The notes below the pieces were generated by a model. The model saw nothing but the letters and a program-made list of their open reading frames with translations, made no database searches and was not told the origin of the DNA. From Chromera velia (lineage: Eukaryota; Sar; Chromeraceae): a stretch of DNA of 29,009 nucleotides. The stretch is from assembly GCA_018398765.1 (NCBI GenBank), contig JAHBMJ010004030.1, positions 1 to 29,009 of the forward strand. Reading direction: 5' to 3'. A program made the translations under genes and the position numbers. Positions 18,043-29,009 of this stretch are shown piece after piece; the first letter of the stretch is position 1, and the number at the start of each line of letters is the position of its first letter.

Positions 18043-21000
18043 TGAGTGCGAAGTCGCCTCCTTCCCCCCCTGTTCGCAGCATCCCTGTGTGTCCTCGAAG
18101 TCCCGCACCAGCTCGTGTGTCGGCTGGTGCTGTGCGGGGTGAAGGAGAAAGGGAGGAGGTAGACAAACCCCGTAGGCCGTCTCTTGCTCCGGACGGCTCT
18201 GCTGTAAAAAGCGAAGGAGTGAAAGCTGCCCCAAGGCCATGGGTCTCTATATTGATTTCTGGGCATGTGGTGACAGGTTTGATTGATACAGGTGCACAAG
18301 TCAGTTCAGTTGATATAGCAGTAGCAAACAGGGGAGAAGGGGAGATACGAGCAGCCTCTCTGGGTTTGGTGGCTGTAGGAAATCAAAGGGTTTCGATAGT
18401 GAGGGAGATGGACATACAGATTGCATACCCCACTGACCCTTCCAAGCCGGTGGGGCACCCTATGCTGGTCACAGAGAATTCAGGGTATGAGTTGATTTTG
18501 GGGATGGATTTCCTTCAGGCAAGGGCACCGGAGATCTTCTACTGCTCTCGCAACGAGAGAATCTATGTGGAAGGTCTCTCAGAATTTGATGTATTTTATG
18601 ATGATGGTCTCCATCCAACCGCAGTCTCCGCATTGAAGCGGACTCGCGTGCCCCGTTGGCACCAAGCATTGATGAGAGTCTCTGTGGATGCCCTTAAAGG
18701 GGCAGAGGTGATGGTTAGAAAGAATTTTCCCCGCGCCCATCCAGGATTGGCAGTTCCGGGACAGTTGGCAGTGGTGCGTGGAGGGGTGGCAGTCATTGAA
18801 GTCACCAACATTTCCCGAGTCAAACTCACAGTAGGACCGAAGACAGTCCTTTTATTTGCAGAGTCGGCAGCCCATATTGCTGCGGTCTCTACAGTCATAA
18901 AAGCATCCGACCATCCAGGAGCAAGGACAACGACTGCAACCGAGGGATTGAGGAGTTATGAACGCATGTCCCCAGGAAAACCGTCTGAGAAATGGTCCGG
19001 GGAGCAGGCCCCGTCACACCCTCGGTCAGTCGCTCCCTCTGCTCGCCTCCCTTCCAATGACATAAGTTCAGGTACTACGCTCAATTGTCTTCCTTCTTCT
19101 CCCTTGCAGACGGACCTTCCGAAAATCGATCTCGAGAAGGTTCTGGGAGAAGTGCTGAAGGAGTAGAAGGGAGATTATGTGCAGGTTTTAAAGGAATTCA
19201 ACAACCTGTGGTCACGAGAGCGTTTCGATCTCGGCACTCTGGAGGTGGAAGGACAGCCGTATTACGCGACGATCCCAACGGAGACGAGTGTCCCCATCCA
19301 TTGGAGTCAGGATCGTGTCTCCTACCATCAGAGAGAGCAGGTGAAGAAAGAGATCGATGCGATGGAGGAGGCAGGCATTATTCAGCCCTCCCATTCTCCA
19401 TGGGCAGTGCCTGTTGTGCTGGTGAAGAAGCCAGATGGGAGCACCCGCTTCTGTCTTAACTTCAGGAGGTTGAACGAGGTGACAAAGAGAGACCTCTTCC
19501 CTCTCCCAAGAATTCAGGAAACGCTTGACAAATTGGCAGGCTCTTCTGTCTTCTCAGCCCTTGATTATACCAGCGGGTTCCACCAGCTTCTCCTGAAGCC
19601 GGAGGACCGAGAAAAGACAGCCTTCGTAACCCCTTTCGGGCTGTATGAGTTTTTGCGCATGCCCTTTGGTCTTGTGAACACGCCCTCGGAATTTCAGCGA
19701 GCGATGACTCTCATCTTGGCAGCCCTGCCACGTGAGATTGCCATGGTGTACGTTGATGATGTCATTGTTTTCAGCCGTAGCCACGCAGAGCACCTCCGTG
19801 ATCTGCGAAAAGTCTTCCAACTCGTCCGAGCGGCAGGTCTACAGTTGCGACTTGAAAAGGCACAGATAAGAAAGAGGGAGGTGGAGTATTTGGGGCATTC
19901 AGTCTCGGCTCGAGGGACCCGTCCGAGCAAGAAAAACACAGAGAAGATCCGAAAGTGGCCCACTCCTACCGATCGCCCCTCTCTCCAAACTTTCGTTTAC
20001 CTATACAATTACTACAGAGGATTCGTTCAAAAGTTTGCTCAAATCGCTCACCCGTTGACAGAGTTGTTGAAGACACACGATAAGGACAAGAAGCCCATCC
20101 CGTTCCAGTGGACAACAGCAGCAGACGAAGCCTTTCAGGACCTGCGTTGGAGACTCACCGAGCCTCCGATCATGACCTTCCCTGACATGCGTTCTCTATT
20201 CATCGTAAAGCCGGACGCTCGTCAGGTATCCATCGAGGGGGTTCTTGTGCAAGTAAGGGATGGAAAAGAGAGAGTGGTGGCATATGCGAGCCGGGCGCTT
20301 GTAGGGGCAGAACCAAAGTATGGAGCACACGAGAGGGAGGCATTGGCAACAGTCTACTGCTGCCAACAGTGGAGGTACTACCTGCTGGGCAGCGTGGTGT
20401 TTGTCCAAACAGATCACAAGCCGAACCTAGCGATGGAGAAGAACAAACTGGCGAATGAGAGAGTGGGGAAATGGGCTTGGGCTTTGCAGGAGTACGCACC
20501 GAAATGTTTTTACAAGGATGGGAAAGCCCATGCAGATGCCGATTCCCTTTCGCGCATGCCGCTTCCTGCAGAGCACAGTGTAGACACAGGAGCCCCTTTC
20601 TGCAGGCATTGCAACCTCCCCGTAGATGGGAGCATCCCGATTCGTTCAGGTTTGGAGGCATCGATTGCAGGGGTAGAGGTAGGGGGCGTTAGCCCTCTGG
20701 CAGCGGCAGTTTCCTTTTTGGATAAAGTGAAGGCTGTGCTTCCCTCTGATCCCTTTGTCTCTGATCTGTTCAGGTACTTGCAGGAAGGGACGCTCCCAGT
20801 GGAGACGAGCCGACGCAAGAATGTGATGGCGCAGGAGGATTCGTTTGATATCAGGGACAGGCTCCTCTATCGATATAAAAAAGGGGGGGCTGAGCAGCTT
20901 TATGTCCCTCCAGCGTTGAGGGACACCGTCCTGACCATGCATTATGACCACCCAATGGGCGGGCACCCAGCAGTCAAGAGACTTTCTCAGTGACTCCTCA

Positions 21001-21827
21001 TTGAATTCTGGTGGCCCCGTTTGAGAAAAGACGCATGTGAGTGGGTGTACAAGTGCCGACCGTGTTAAGAGAGAAGGAATCAGCCGAAGAGCCGAAACCC
21101 ACAGACTCTTCCCGTTCCCTCCCGACCGTTCCAGCGAGTCGGCATCGATGTGGTCGGCCCCGTTCCGATGTCCAGGAGGGGGAACCGATTCATGCTTGTC
21201 ATCACATGCGCTTTGACCCGGTGGCCTGAGGTATTTGCATTGCCTGAGGTCCCCGCTTGGAAAGTGGCGAAGATCCTCTTTGAAGAAATCATCTGTCGGT
21301 ATGGATTTATTGAGACCCTTGTTTCTGACCGAGGAACAAATTTTCTTGCAGAGATTGTGCAAGAGTTGCTCAAGCTGGTAAAAGCCCATCACTTGACCAC
21401 TACCAGCTACCACCCATAGGGCAACGCGATCCCAGAGAGATTCAACCAAACCTTGGTGTAGGGGTTAGGGAAACAAGTTGATGAAGAGAGGGGGGATTGG
21501 GACTTGTATTTATAGCCCTTCCTAGCCTCCTACAGAACGACGGAGCATGCAGAGACAGGGTACTCTCCCTTCGGTCTTGTGTTCGCGTATGACCCTCAGA
21601 GCATTCTTCGGGTCACACCCGTTCCCGAAGGTGTGAGAGCACCGCCTGTCTGTTACGACGAATATGCAGGATTCATCAGGCAGCAACGGATTGAGAGAGT
21701 TGACAGGGCAAGGGGAAGGGCAGAAAGAGAAAAGCAGGCAAGAGAACGCAGGAATCCCCCTCAGATGACAGAGAAATTCCATCTAGGGGATCGTGTACTT
21801 CTCCGAAAGCCGACGCCAAATTTGGGG

Positions 21828-22319
21828 CCGGTGAAGAGAGTGGAGAGAGAGACTGAGGAAAGGGCGTCAGCCGTTGAGAAGGAAAGGGGAGAGAGAATTC
21901 CCCCAGGCACCCCCAAATCATCTTTCCGGGTTAGAGAAGACCCCGATAAGGATAACCTTTTGGATGAATTAGGATTGGGGGATGAATTGGAGATGGAGAA
22001 AAAATTTGCAACGAAATTTGAAGAGGGGCAAACATTCGTGGTGGTTGCGGTTCCTCATGACCGACCGTATATTGCTGTCATTCGCCCTCGGGGAGGAAAA
22101 GAGAGAGACGTCATTAGCACGGATCATTTGATGTTGTGGCAGCCGGTGAAGAGAGTGGAGAGAGAGACTGAGGAAAGGGCGTCAGCCGTTGAGAAGGAAA
22201 GGGGAGAGAGAATTCCCACAGGCACCCCCAAATCATCTTTCCGGGTTGGAGAAGACCCCGATAAGGATAACCTTTTGGATGAATTAGGATTGGGGGATGA
22301 ATTGGAGATGGAGAAAAAA
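21828..22319 (+). repeat. In-frame 177-bp duplication inside the Pol C-terminus
   Basis: 21828-22004 and 22143-22319 are near-identical (177 bp, two differences seen), 315 bp apart and both in the Pol frame. Each encodes 59 residues beginning PVKRVERETEERAS and ending LEMEKK. The upstream copy separates KPTPNLG from FATKFEEGQTF, parts of one SH3-like fold, so the upstream copy is probably the insert. Confidence 0.9.
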
Positions 22320-22686
22320 GAAGTGAAAGAAAGCAGTGCTGGAAACAAGAAGAGAGGAAAACCTCAGCCCACCCACATTCTGGCTGTTCGAGAAAAAGAA
22401 GAAACGGAAGAGTACCGGGTCTCGTTCGACAACGGTACCTTCGCATGGATGCCAGAAGAGGAGGTGGAGGCCCCTAATCTTGTTTGGGACTTTGAGAAGG
22501 AGAGAGAAAGAGTCATGCATCAAGTCAATTAATTTCCCTTGGTCATTTCATTCCCCCGTTGCGTTGATGTCCGTTGATGGATTGGCAGACCTGGCAGGAC
22601 ATCGGAAGGCCCGAGGGTCAAGTGGTTTGTATCATGTTAACTTGTGTCTTTTTCTTTTCAGGATCTGCTCGAGGACGAGCAGAGTT

Positions 22687-22700
22687 AGGGGGGGGAGTGG
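22687..22700 (+). promoter_or_regulatory. Polypurine tract
   Basis: AGGGGGGGGAGTGG directly precedes the 3' LTR; the expected primer for plus-strand DNA synthesis. Confidence 0.8.
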
Positions 22701-22701
22701 T

Positions 22702-23241
22702 TGTTGTGCCCTAATTCAGAAAGCGGCGACGGGCCGTGGGACGGGCCAGGCGTGCGCGGCCGCAGGAGCGGACCCACAGAACGGACGGCCTGCTGAGTGT
22801 ACGTCAAGCGCGCACGCGGGAGCGGACCCACAGAACAGACAGCCCGCCGAGCGTGTATCAGGCGTGCGGCAGCCTTAACGGTGCAAACAACACAGTTGCA
22901 GCAACACTGTCAAAGCAACACATCAACAACAGATGGCAACAGAAGTGAGACTGATCTCAGTATCAGAAAGAAGCATAAAGCGTGAACGTACAGGGATGGA
23001 AAGATGGAAACAGACGTGACGTTGAATCCATGTATGTATCTGAATTCACTTGGAAAGCGATATAGGCGTACATACATGCGAAGCAAGAATTACTTGACAA
23101 GCCATACACAAAGGATCTTACCAGAACGACTCGAAGTGACAATGAAGGACCCGACAGACGAGTACCGAAGTAGACTCAAGTAAGTTGTATGTATGTAGAG
23201 CCCCGTATAGCTCGCTAGCTTGCCCACTAGCGGAATCATCA
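22702..23241 (+). repeat. 3' LTR
   Basis: Same length as the 5' LTR, with about 22 transitions between them and no gaps. The same 54-bp internal tandem duplication is present (near 22763 and 22818). Several CpG sites present in the 5' copy are TpG or CpA here. Confidence 0.95.
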
Positions 23242-23246
23242 AACCC

Positions 23247-24923
23247 TGGAATATATGGAACTCAAACCATAACATATAACCATCTCACGACTAGTTATAT
23301 GAAGACACTCCAAAACTAAAAAACTTAAATTGAATTTTGAAGCAATACATAAGCTGCAATAATTTAAAAGTTTTGAGAAAGAACCTAGGAAAGAACTAAG
23401 TTTTTAAAGTTGAGCATACTCTCTCACATTTGGGAGTACATACATGGGAGAATTGGAAATTTGGAATGCCTAATTGCCAGTAATTGGGAATTTGGAATCC
23501 TAAATTCCTAATTATAGGAACAATTTGAAAACATTTTTTTCTATATCAAAAACTTTTTTTATCGTATACAAAGCTGTAAATTTGTGTATACACATTCTAA
23601 AAACTCAAAAACTAGCTCAAAGACTTTAAATCTGATTAGTAATCACCAATTAGCTTTATATTCACGCCAAACACCCTTTGACTTCTTGTAACTGAATCTT
23701 GTTTCCCGTTTTTTCCTTTGATTCCAAATCAGCTTTGCCATTGAAGTCTTGCTTCAGCCTATCGTCTCTTGAAGCAGAGCTACGATCTTAAAGAAGACTT
23801 GCATGAATATAGACTACCAGGAGCCAGGCTTCGACGGCTTTAATAATTCATTCATTCATTCATTCATTCATTCATTCATTCATAATTCATTCATTCATTC
23901 ATTCATTCTGACATTCATTTATTCATTCATTCATTCATTCATAATTGAATTCATATAAACATTTAAGCTTTAAAAAACTTAGAAAAAAAATGCCAGTGTA
24001 ACTGGGTTACCAAAAATTCTAGCAAACATCTTTATAGTGCATTAATTGGCAGCCCCTAAAAAAAAAAAAGCTAGTCACTATAGAAGATCCGCTCCCATAT
24101 ATAAATGATATCAATTATTAAAGAAGAATCTAGTGTTTTATTAATTATGCTGGTAATCATTTTTTGTCAGCCATATACGTCCATATACGCGATGTGTCAC
24201 GCGTTTAATACAGAAATGCTGACAGTCCGAATAAGTCTAGTCAGTCTTCAAAACAATATTTCAGACTTCAGTTCAATATAATTCAATGCTGCATTTGTGC
24301 AGCATTTGTAAAGATCAATCAAACTTGAATTCTATTAATTAATGCACTTGCGACCCACGGAACTCTAAGCGGCACTACGCGGCACCCCAAGTTTAATACT
24401 GTAAGCTCTAGTGTAAGCTGGCAGACCTCTAGCACTAATCGCTAGCTGGGCTGTATACCAACAATTTAGTTGTACAAATTCATGGGAGGGAATGACAGAG
24501 AGGAGAAGACTTCTCTCTCTGGCATTCAGGTCTGTTTGTTCATGAATGTACATCAATCTCAGTCCGAGTCTTAATTAATTCTACGCGAGAAGCGCGCCCA
24601 CGCCGCATATCTCGCTCAGATGTGGCGGCGGGTCGGGCGGCAGGCCAGTGTACTCCGAGCCCTTACAGTCACTTACAAAAGTTCGTGTGCATAGAGGAGA
24701 GTGGTAGACAGTGGAATGCCCCCAACCTAGCCCCCATCAGCTTCCCATTCCGGACTGCCCGTCTCTCCTCCTTTCTCTTTGCTTCTTCCCCCTCTGCACC
24801 CCTCTGTTTCCTTCACATCCTCTACCACTATCTTCCTCTAACCCTTTCAAAATTCTGTCCTTTGCAGGTCGCTGCATATCATTTTTTTTTTTGTAGTTAG
24901 GGTAGATAAAAGTCGATCTGCAA
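23247..24923. other. AT-rich non-coding stretch
   Basis: No supported gene. Apart from the ATTC repeat, it holds simple A/T-rich sequence, and short TTAATTAA words near 24340 and 24570. The 24620-24900 part is pyrimidine-rich on the plus strand and follows the WD40 stop (minus strand). Confidence 0.5.
23842..23942. repeat. (ATTC)n tetranucleotide repeat
   Basis: About 22 ATTC/TTCA units in three blocks separated by ATA and CTGAC interruptions. Confidence 0.95.
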
Positions 24924-26342
24924 TCATTGTGTGGGGATTCGTAAGGCCTCTTGCAGCAAGATCGACAATTCGACTTCACGTAGGGTCAATTCCTTTTTCT
25001 TCTTCCAAGGAATGGCAACAAATCTACTGTCAGCGGCTAGGTCAGCGGAGAAGGCAGGCACCCTTCTCTGCCTCCCGCCCCCAAGGAAGCCAATTCGTGC
25101 CTCTCCGCCTTTCAGTACAGCCAGCTCGAGGCCCTTATGCGCGTCCCACACACGGAATGATCCGTCATCAAAGGCTGTGGTTACTAACGATCCGTCCGGT
25201 GAGAAGGCAATGGACCGGGCTTTGAGGGGGGCCCAGAATTTCTTTTTCTGTGAAGGGACGAAGAAGTCCTTAATCTCCTTTCCTGAAGGAGCGGCGAAGG
25301 CCATTATGGGTAGGGGGGTGACAAGGCCTTCGACAGTCCCGCCGGTGACCAATTTGGTGCCATCAGGGGAAAACACAAGGTTCATGACTGGGGCCCGGCA
25401 CTCAATGGGAGCACAGAGCTCTGCACCCGTGCTAGCATCAAGCAGACGAATGCCCCCCGTTCTTTCGTACCCGACAGCCAGCACCCGTTGATCTGGAGAC
25501 AGGGCAAGGGAAGAGATATCCAGGTAGACGGTGTGTCCTTTTTATCCTGGTTCACCCGCGACCCTTTCTTCGATGGAAACCGACGGTGCACGTACCTTCC
25601 TCTCCTCTCCAGTCTCGATTGTCCTCAGACTGACCGATAGGGTGCGTTGTACAACATTGGACCGCAGACAGGAATCGTTGTACACAAGGGTGCGGCTGTC
25701 CTGGGAGAATACCACAGGCCAATGGGGGCTATCAATTGTGGTCGTCCCTTCCCACGTATAAACCGTCGTCACAAAGTCTACAGGGGCACCAACTCTCCAG
25801 AGATTCAACTGCTTGTCCCTGTACATTCCATAGGAACTTGTGGGCACAAGACTGCCAAAAGCGAACCACTGAAAGTCGGGAGAGAACGTGCCCCAACGGA
25901 TGACGGACCCCCGTGGCCTGTCCAATACAAAAGGCTGCCCCTTAACCTGGGGTGTGCCCACATTCCAGAGAATCACTTTCCCTGAAGTAGTCGCTGCTGC
26001 CAGTGTGTTCCCATCAGGAGAGAAGGACATACACATCACCTCTCCCTCAAGGCCCGTGCCGGGTCCCCCAAAGACTCCTCGAAACGCGGGGTTCTCTAGT
26101 GTGGCTATGGGCCCCCCAGACCAGAAACAAGGGCAGACGCACGCGTGCGCTCCGTAGTTCACTGGCATGTAAAACAGATGCTCGAGAAATGTGGCCCCGC
26201 GGCGATCTCTTTGAAGGTGTTAATTGTTGACCGAGTGGATAGAAGAAACGCTCGATCGCGGAATATGCGACAACAAACAACTCGTTTTCTGTCGTGCTGC
26301 CAAAGTTCTCGTGAAGTCCTCATGCAAGCAGGCTTGAAGCAT
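24924..26342 (-). CDS. Seven-bladed WD40-repeat protein, read through two TAA codons
   Basis: Seven propeller strands are visible in order: MCMSFSPDGNTLAAA, GTFSPDFQWFAFGS, VVFSQDSRTLVYND, LALSPDQRVLAVGY, LVFSPDGTKLVTGG, IAFSPDGSLVTTAF and PAFSADLAADSRFVA. Several are followed by the typical L-W or V-W end (VILWNV, LNLWRV, FRVWDA). Seven blades make a closed propeller, a protein-interaction scaffold. The frame stops at TAA 25544-25542 between blades 3 and 4 and resumes immediately in the same frame to TGA 24926-24924. Upstream of Met 26168 the frame continues through TAA 26222-26220 to ATG 26342, a possible start (MLQACLHEDF). There is no internal TGA and no frameshift in 472 codons. No intron is needed. 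The partner is unknown. Either one gene in which TAA is sense or a gene broken by nonsense. Confidence 0.75.
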
Positions 26343-26844
26343 GCAGCTAGCTCTCGTAAAATAAAGCATGCATGATCGAACGCCGATCGAATTATAATTA
26401 TTATTAGTTAATACAAGTCATGCATGCAGTTCGCGCGCAAGTAAGTCTGGCGGAGCGGATCGGCTCAGTGGCAGTGAGAAATTCCGGCTCCTTTACTCAA
26501 GTGCACGGCTTGCGGCTAAAAGTGCAACATTTTTTTCGAAAAATTCATATTAAAGTTAAGGCGGGTGACGGAAAAATTATTATTCCGAATAAATTAGGAA
26601 AAAATAGAAAATCATCTTCTGACATTAAAGTCAAGGCACTCACCTTTGAGAAGCGTTTCAAGTCACTCACCTTTTTAACTTCACCGGTTATTTGTTGGAA
26701 GACCAGTTTATACTGACGTGATATACCCAACTAGATGGGTAAGTGCTTCGAGAGGCATCAGTGGTTTAAATTATAATTCTAACGTGTCTCAACCGTATAT
26801 GTTTATGCAAGTACGCACTGTCTTGGGGCCCCTGAGCCGGGCTG
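26343..26844. other. Intergenic stretch upstream of the WD40 gene
   Basis: The presumed promoter region of the WD40 gene lies at its left end; GCATGCAT and GATCGAACGCCGATCGA words occur near 26365-26395. A basic plus-strand ORF (26420-26716) has no recognisable feature and is not called. Confidence 0.4.
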
Positions 26845-27733
26845 AGCTGCCTACCCCCCTGTTACTATCCACTCTTTGAACTGAGGCTGCAGAAGTTCAG
26901 AATAGTCTTGAACTTTGTTGCAGAAGTTTGGAGTGTGTTTTGATATAAGGGGTGTAGAACTTCGGAGGATGCTGCGGTCGAAAGCTGCAAAACGTCGACG
27001 TGACGAAGTCGCCGCGGCGCAGCGACGTCGACGCGCGATCAAGACATGCACGTCCTAAGCTATCCGCAATATCAACGTATGCATGGATATATCTAAGGAT
27101 ATATGCTCTACGTACATGCATCTCAAGCCATTCCGAGCATCTGTACACACTTGTACAAACTGTTGGAGAAAAACTAACTATCAGATTTTAGTAGTTTTGC
27201 AAGCACTCTTTCTCGTCTTATACAGGTTTTTCTTTAAATGCACCTGCAGTGGTGTAATCGATCACAATCGATCTTCTTCTTCTGTTCTTGCTGACATCTC
27301 TTTTTCCTCAGACTCTTCTTCTTCTTCCTCTGCAGCTTCATGATAGCCTTCATCATCTTCTCTTCTGCACATCGCAGAGAGCCAACAAAATGCAGAAACA
27401 GAAGCAAAAAACAGATTAGAGCGTTACCAGGCCGGCTCGGGCTCTGTGTGTTGCTGCGCGCAAGAGAAAGCCCCTCAAATTTGAACATCATTCGCATTTT
27501 TAAGAATGATCGAAGCCCTCAATGAGAGTAACGACGACATTTAAGTAGAAAAATTTATGTAAGACAAGGTGTAATAAGGTATGGTTACACTATGGTATTG
27601 AACACTAGTAAAAATTGACCTAGTGCAGAACTTCAGAATAAACTTGAATTTTATAGGTGGAAAGTGTAGAACTTAGGCTGAACTTGAATCTCCTAAAAAG
27701 TTTCAGTCGATAGTGACAGGGGGGTAGAGCTGC
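26845..27733. mobile_element. 877-bp TIR element with 6-bp target duplication
   Basis: The left end at 26851 begins CTACCCCCCTGTTACTATC; the right end at 27727 is the complement of CTACCCCCCTGTCACTATCG. Direct repeats AGCTGC flank it exactly (26845-26850, 27728-27733). Sub-terminal regions share GCAGAAGTTCAGAATA-like words in inverted orientation (about 26890-26920; 27622-27650). No transposase recognised. Confidence 0.8.
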
Positions 27734-29009
27734 CCTCTGCGGGGAAATGTATATTGACTCACCTTGATTCCATGAATTAATTCCATGAATTAACTAAGCG
27801 GTAACATCGGTCTCCCCCCTAAAAAAAAGAGTGATCGCGCGATATCAGTGCCTCTCAGCTTTTATATGTAATAGGGGGGGGGGTCAAGGGTAATTGTTAC
27901 ACAATTAACTTTGTGTAACACTATACAGGATTGGTGTAGAGTGAGTGTTAACGGAGAGGCAGTAGCAGCGGCAGTACTCAGATAGACGGAGTGATGATTA
28001 GCCACTTCTAACGGATAAGGCAAGCTTGTGGGAAGACATGGAGAGCTCAATGCTCATAGGTGGTTGAGGTCTAGAATAATCAATTAGCTTGGGCCTAGTT
28101 GTCTATAGTCGGTGTCAGTCGCTAGCAAATAAAAAATTACTTAATTACAATATTTTAAAATTTGAATCTCATTTCCGTAAACAACTTTTTAATCTTAATT
28201 TTAGACAGTATTAATATTAAAACACATAAAGCTTAAATTGATGATCTGTTTAAGCTGCTCTTACATTTTCTAATACAGTCAAGTTTCTTTAATTTTTTTT
28301 TAAAATGGGAAGGCCCTAGGGCAGAACATATCAATCAATCAATGTTTTTTAATATGTAGTTTCGTTCAAGTTTAACTTCTTCTCCGAAAGTTATGGAAAG
28401 TACCCATTTTCTGAAAATGCCGCCAAAGTTAAAAATTTGGAAACAAATTTCAAAAAGTATATGTTTTTTAAAAATATAATAAAATGTTCTAAAAGTTCAT
28501 GCAGATTGATCTATAGATATTGATAACACTTTTACTTTTGTATACATTTTTTTAATTGATCAATCGATCGAGTGAAGTAAATGGGAGATGAGATAGCAGG
28601 ATCGACGGGCGGAATGAATTGAAACTCCCAGTGGGTGAATGATGAACCAAAATGGGATGATGAGGGGAACGAACGGATGGAATTAACCCTTGTCCCCCTT
28701 CCCTTCATGTGGGGGGAGAGAAAAGGAGAAGTTGAAAAGGAGGGAGGGGTTCAATAAATACAGGACTCGATCAATCCCAGCACAAATCGACTCGAAAGGT
28801 CGGGACTTTCTTTGCAGTCAAGCAAAAGGAACGTACTGGTGGGCGCGCTTCCGATCCAACCCTAATTTGCACTCAAAAGCTATACAATACCCACGATGTT
28901 TTTCGAAAAAAAAGCGGACGGCAAATGCGCATTTACTTGATTACACCATAACCGACCTGCCCGCGCAGTTTTACATTCCGCCTTCCCTCTCTCTCATCCC
29001 CCCCCCCCC
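27734..29009. other. Non-coding, low-complexity right end
   Basis: G-run at 27872-27882, A/T-rich sequence at 28130-28560 and a pure C-run at the very end (from about 28999). No supported gene or RNA. Confidence 0.5.

Larger units (their letters stand above)
17988..22532 (+). pseudogene. Gypsy Pol: PR-RT-RNase H-integrase, one frame with in-frame stops
   Basis: One frame throughout. Protease DTGA at 18285-18296. RT has [29 protein letters not shown] and YVDD at 19749-19760. RNase H has [17 protein letters not shown] and TDHKPNL. Integrase has an HHCC zinc site ([19 protein letters not shown]) and a D,D,E core (GIDVVGP; VSDRGTNF; GNAIPERFNQ). Then come an SH3-like tail (RVLLRKPTPNLG ... STDHLMLWQ) split by a duplication and a possible chromo-like end (HILAVREK ... 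YRVSFDNGTFAWMPEEEVE). In-frame stops: TAG 19164, TGA 20991, TAA 21066, TAG 21417, TAG 21459, TAG 21513. TAA 21066 follows CRPC and TAG 21417 follows YHP, both family Gln positions. The terminal TAA 22530 would extend to TGA 22575 if read. Confidence 0.9.
16374..23246 (+). mobile_element. Complete Ty3/gypsy LTR retrotransposon with target duplication
   Basis: Two 540-bp LTRs (16379-16918, 22702-23241) begin TGTTGTGCCC and end ATCATCA. They are flanked by the 5-bp direct repeat AACCC (16374-16378, 23242-23246). Inside, in order: primer-binding site, gag, -1 frameshift site, PR, RT, RNase H, integrase, C-terminal extension, polypurine tract. PR-RT-RH-INT order is diagnostic of Ty3/gypsy. The LTRs differ at about 22 positions, all transitions and no indels, so the insertion is not recent. 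In-frame stops make this copy inactive under the standard code. Confidence 0.95.

Noticed and set aside
27234-27497. Minus-strand ORF with a hydrophobic segment and basic tail inside the 877-bp TIR element
   Set aside because: Low-complexity AAG/GAG-rich tail and no transposase motifs; insufficient support for a gene.

Overview
The window is nuclear-type DNA from an unidentified eukaryote. It has LTR retrotransposons of both main classes, terminal-inverted-repeat elements, long microsatellites, GT-AG intron signals and little coding density. No bacterial gene layout is present.

Layout. 1-2112 (minus): 5' part of a Ty1/copia-like element (Gag, zinc knuckles, protease, start of the GAG-pre-integrase domain). 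2463-3556: tandem dimer of a 574-bp unit built from short minisatellite words. 3876-3948: tRNA-Met-like or SINE-head sequence. 4453-5124: BRO-N (virus-type) gene, followed by eight 37-bp imperfect-palindrome repeats (5208-5502). 6231-6818: acidic-tailed ORF. 7059-7172: hairpin. 8046-10754 (minus): an unrecognised gene for which I propose six exons; its introns carry one shared minisatellite. 10789-11640: 850-bp CA/GA microsatellite. 11942-12418: candidate ORF. 12981-13890: two nested MITE-like elements. 14251-15519: dual-specificity phosphatase-like gene. 16374-23246: complete Ty3/gypsy element with 540-bp LTRs, 5-bp target duplication, PBS, a gag/pol -1 frameshift site, pol and PPT. 23842-23942: ATTC repeat. 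24924-26342 (minus): seven-bladed WD40 protein. 26845-27733: another TIR element with a 6-bp target duplication.

The most unusual signal runs through the whole window. Nearly every recognisable coding region is interrupted by in-frame TAA or TAG, with almost no frameshifts. Several of these stops fall where the protein family has Gln (integrase CxxC-Q, integrase YHP-Q, phosphatase IETxxQ). One splits a seven-bladed propeller between blades 3 and 4. In the non-transposon genes I counted about a dozen internal TAA/TAG and no internal TGA, and those reading frames close with TGA.

Two explanations compete: (i) TAA/TAG encode Gln and TGA is the main stop, as in ciliates, several ulvophycean algae, hexamitids and oxymonads; (ii) C-to-T decay, RIP-like or methylation-driven, has turned CAA/CAG into TAA/TAG. 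The retroelements do contain four internal TGA codons, and all 22 differences between the two LTRs are transitions, so transition decay is certainly at work in the repeats. I cannot decide from one window; the tests are given under the findings. Every ORF boundary below that depends on reading through TAA/TAG is marked as such.
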